Shown here: in pieces, positions 48,030 to 49,203 of the stretch
How the letters are laid out: each line of letters starts with the position of its first letter
Numbering within the stretch: position 1 is the first letter of the stretch
Source: JAXMHQ01 sp046346665
GTDB lineage: Bacteria > Verrucomicrobiota > Verrucomicrobiia > Limisphaerales > JAXMHQ01
DNA length: 49,203 nt
Assembly: GCA_046346665.1 (NCBI GenBank)
Contig: JAXMHQ010000036.1
Span: forward strand, 1 to 49,203
Reading direction: 5' to 3'
Notes under the pieces: generated by a model
The model's database searches: none
The model's input: the letters and a program-made list of their open reading frames with translations, nothing else
Told to the model about the DNA's origin: nothing
Position numbers and translations under genes: made by a program

Positions 48030-49203
48030 TCAATGCAGATAGGGCGGGATGATGAGAAAATCCTTGATGAACTGGGCGGGTCCGGGTGGCAGTTCAAAGA
48101 TCCACGGTTGCCCGTCGAGTTGCACGCGGCCGTAGGGGACGCCGGAAGGATCGAGCGCGCCGAGGTCGAGCCCGAGGGATTTGCCGTCGCGGAGCTGGAC
48201 GGTGAGGTGGTAGGAGTTGGTGTTGAAGCCGAGCGCCTCGGCGTTTTGATCGCCGCGGTCGACCCAGGCGGCGGCGCCGAGCCGGCCGAGCCGGTAGGCG
48301 ACCTCCTCCATGGCAAGGTCGTTGATGATGCCCTGCGAACCCGCGGCGAGCGACCAGCGGTTCGTTCCCTGGTGATCGATCCCGCGCGTTTTGCCGTCCA
48401 TTTGAATGATGAATTTCGCGACATCGGCCGCGTCGAAATTCCAGATCTGCCGGTCGCGCAATTCCCAGGCGCGGGTGGGGAACGCCTCGTAGTCGGCGGG
48501 CTTGATGGTGTAAAGGGAAGTTTCGTCGGTGCGCAGGACGAACACGGTGCCTTCGTGGTTGGTGCCGAACTCGAGTTTGACGACGGCGGCGTTGGTGGGG
48601 GATTCGGCGCGGTTGGTGACGGCGAACTTGAGGATGATTTCGCTGGAAGGCGGTGCGAGGCCGACGGCGGGGAGGTCGGGCGCGGTGATGACGGCCTTGA
48701 AGAACTCGGCGGCCTTCAGGTCGTTCAACTGGTTGACGAGCTGGTTGACGGCGGCGGGGTCGGCGGCGAAGCCGTCGGGGAGCACCTTCCAGGCGTTGCC
48801 GGGCTGGCGCTGCACGGTGAAATTTTCCCGGCCTTTGAATTCGATGGAATCGATGGGGCCGGTGATGGGCACCAGGTGGCGGTCGCGGAACACCTCGTAG
48901 CCGGCACGCCAGGGCGCGAGTGAATCGCGGTCGACGGTGATGACGGAGCTGAGGTCGTGGCGTCGGGCGTAGACGCGGTTGGTGCCGGAGTTCTTGCCGA
49001 AATCGAGGAGGAGGACGGGGTTGGTTCCGTGCGCCAGCGAAAGGCTGAGTTCGGGTGTGAGCAGGCCGTAGCTGTCGAGGTCGGCCTTGGGATCGTCGGT
49101 GACGAACTGTCCGGCGTGGAGGGACATGAGTTTCTGGATCGCTTCGTCGACCTTGCCGTTATCGGCGCGGGCTTCGCGTCCGGGCGGCAGGAGGCGCCAG
49201 AGT
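48030..49203 (-). CDS. DUF4340 domain protein (partial, start beyond the window)
   Basis: The open frame runs off the right end of the window, so the N-terminus is missing; at least 390 codons are present. An internal Met at 49127 is not the start, since the frame continues upstream with sensible sequence (RADNGKVDEAIQKL). It shows repeated 'IDSIEFKGRENFTVQR' and 'TSLYTIKPADYEAF' blocks of DUF4340 proteins. These usually follow GldF/GldG-type ABC transporter genes, which would lie outside the window. The next gene (AsmA-like) follows after 3 bases. Confidence 0.85.
   Translation of the reverse strand, partial: LWRLLPPGREARADNGKVDEAIQKLMSLHAGQFVTDDPKADLDSYGLLTPELSLSLAHGTNPVLLLDFGKNSGTNRVYARRHDLSSVITVDRDSLAPWRAGYEVFRDRHLVPITGPIDSIEFKGRENFTVQRQPGNAWKVLPDGFAADPAAVNQLVNQLNDLKAAEFFKAVITAPDLPAVGLAPPSSEIILKFAVTNRAESPTNAAVVKLEFGTNHEGTVFVLRTDETSLYTIKPADYEAFPTRAWELRDRQIWNFDAADVAKFIIQMDGKTRGIDHQGTNRWSLAAGSQGIINDLAMEEVAYRLGRLGAAAWVDRGDQNAEALGFNTNSYHLTVQLRDGKSLGLDLGALDPSGVPYGRVQLDGQPWIFELPPGPAQFIKDFLIIPPYLH

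Overview
The window looks like chromosomal DNA of a high-GC member of the Verrucomicrobiota (Pedosphaera/Limisphaera-like). The evidence is Tat-secreted Gfo/Idh oxidoreductases, HtrA-like lipoproteins, Verrucomicrobia-style secreted glycoside hydrolases with Ig and C-terminal tail modules, heavy intergenic palindrome load, and few Shine-Dalgarno sequences. This assignment comes from gene content and remembered family resemblance; no search was run.

Layout. 0-7.2 kb (minus strand): a secreted protein of unknown function, an HtrA-like protease lipoprotein, RecQ helicase and TypA/BipA GTPase, separated by large palindromic repeats. 7.3-10 kb: a MITE-like element, a 92-aa coiled-coil protein, a NUDIX hydrolase coupled to a 69-aa protein, and two tandem cyclophilins, one cytoplasmic and one exported. 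10-21.2 kb: a plant beta-glucan/xyloglucan utilisation block. It has a Na+/solute symporter, GH94 cellobiose phosphorylase and GH31 alpha-xylosidase lipoprotein with PA14 insert (minus strand), divergent from a secreted GH9 endoglucanase, which converges on a second Na+/solute symporter. 21.6 kb: an O6-alkylguanine DNA alkyltransferase. 22.3-30.8 kb (plus strand): an aa3-type cytochrome c oxidase cluster in the order cupredoxin, ctaA, ctaB, ctaD, ctaE, ctaF, two small membrane proteins, ctaC, MITE copy 2, SCO1 and DUF420/CtaM. 30.9-36.3 kb: two tandem paralogous GH44 endoglucanase/xyloglucanase genes with identical domain architecture. 36.3-41.4 kb (minus strand): a LolC/LolD-type ABC exporter, a methyltransferase, a Gfo/Idh oxidoreductase and ApbE. 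41.6-49.2 kb: a TPR membrane protein, then a convergent minus-strand group of a DUF4340 protein (cut by the window edge), an AsmA-like protein, a small secreted protein and a 7TMR-HDED-like membrane protein.

How the genes fit together. GH44, GH9 and GH31 are exported and would cut xyloglucan or cellulose and remove xylose side chains. A symporter would bring cellobiose-size sugars into the cell, and GH94 would split them by phosphorolysis. The oxidase cluster carries its own heme A synthesis (CtaA, CtaB), copper delivery (SCO1) and maturation (DUF420) genes.

The most unusual things seen are: (1) a 134-bp MITE-like element in two copies, one flanked by a 7-bp target duplication; (2) composite palindromes of up to 300 bp and 8-9 bp tandem repeats placed directly after stop codons; (3) a cytochrome oxidase subunit I that keeps the D-channel residues but has Ile where the K-channel lysine should be; (4) a small 'LKDG...IPR' module inserted in oxidase subunit III and also present at the N-terminus of the HtrA-like protein; (5) a 7TMR-HDED-like sensor domain on a single-span coiled-coil protein. 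No CRISPR array, rRNA, tRNA, transposase gene or phage gene was found.
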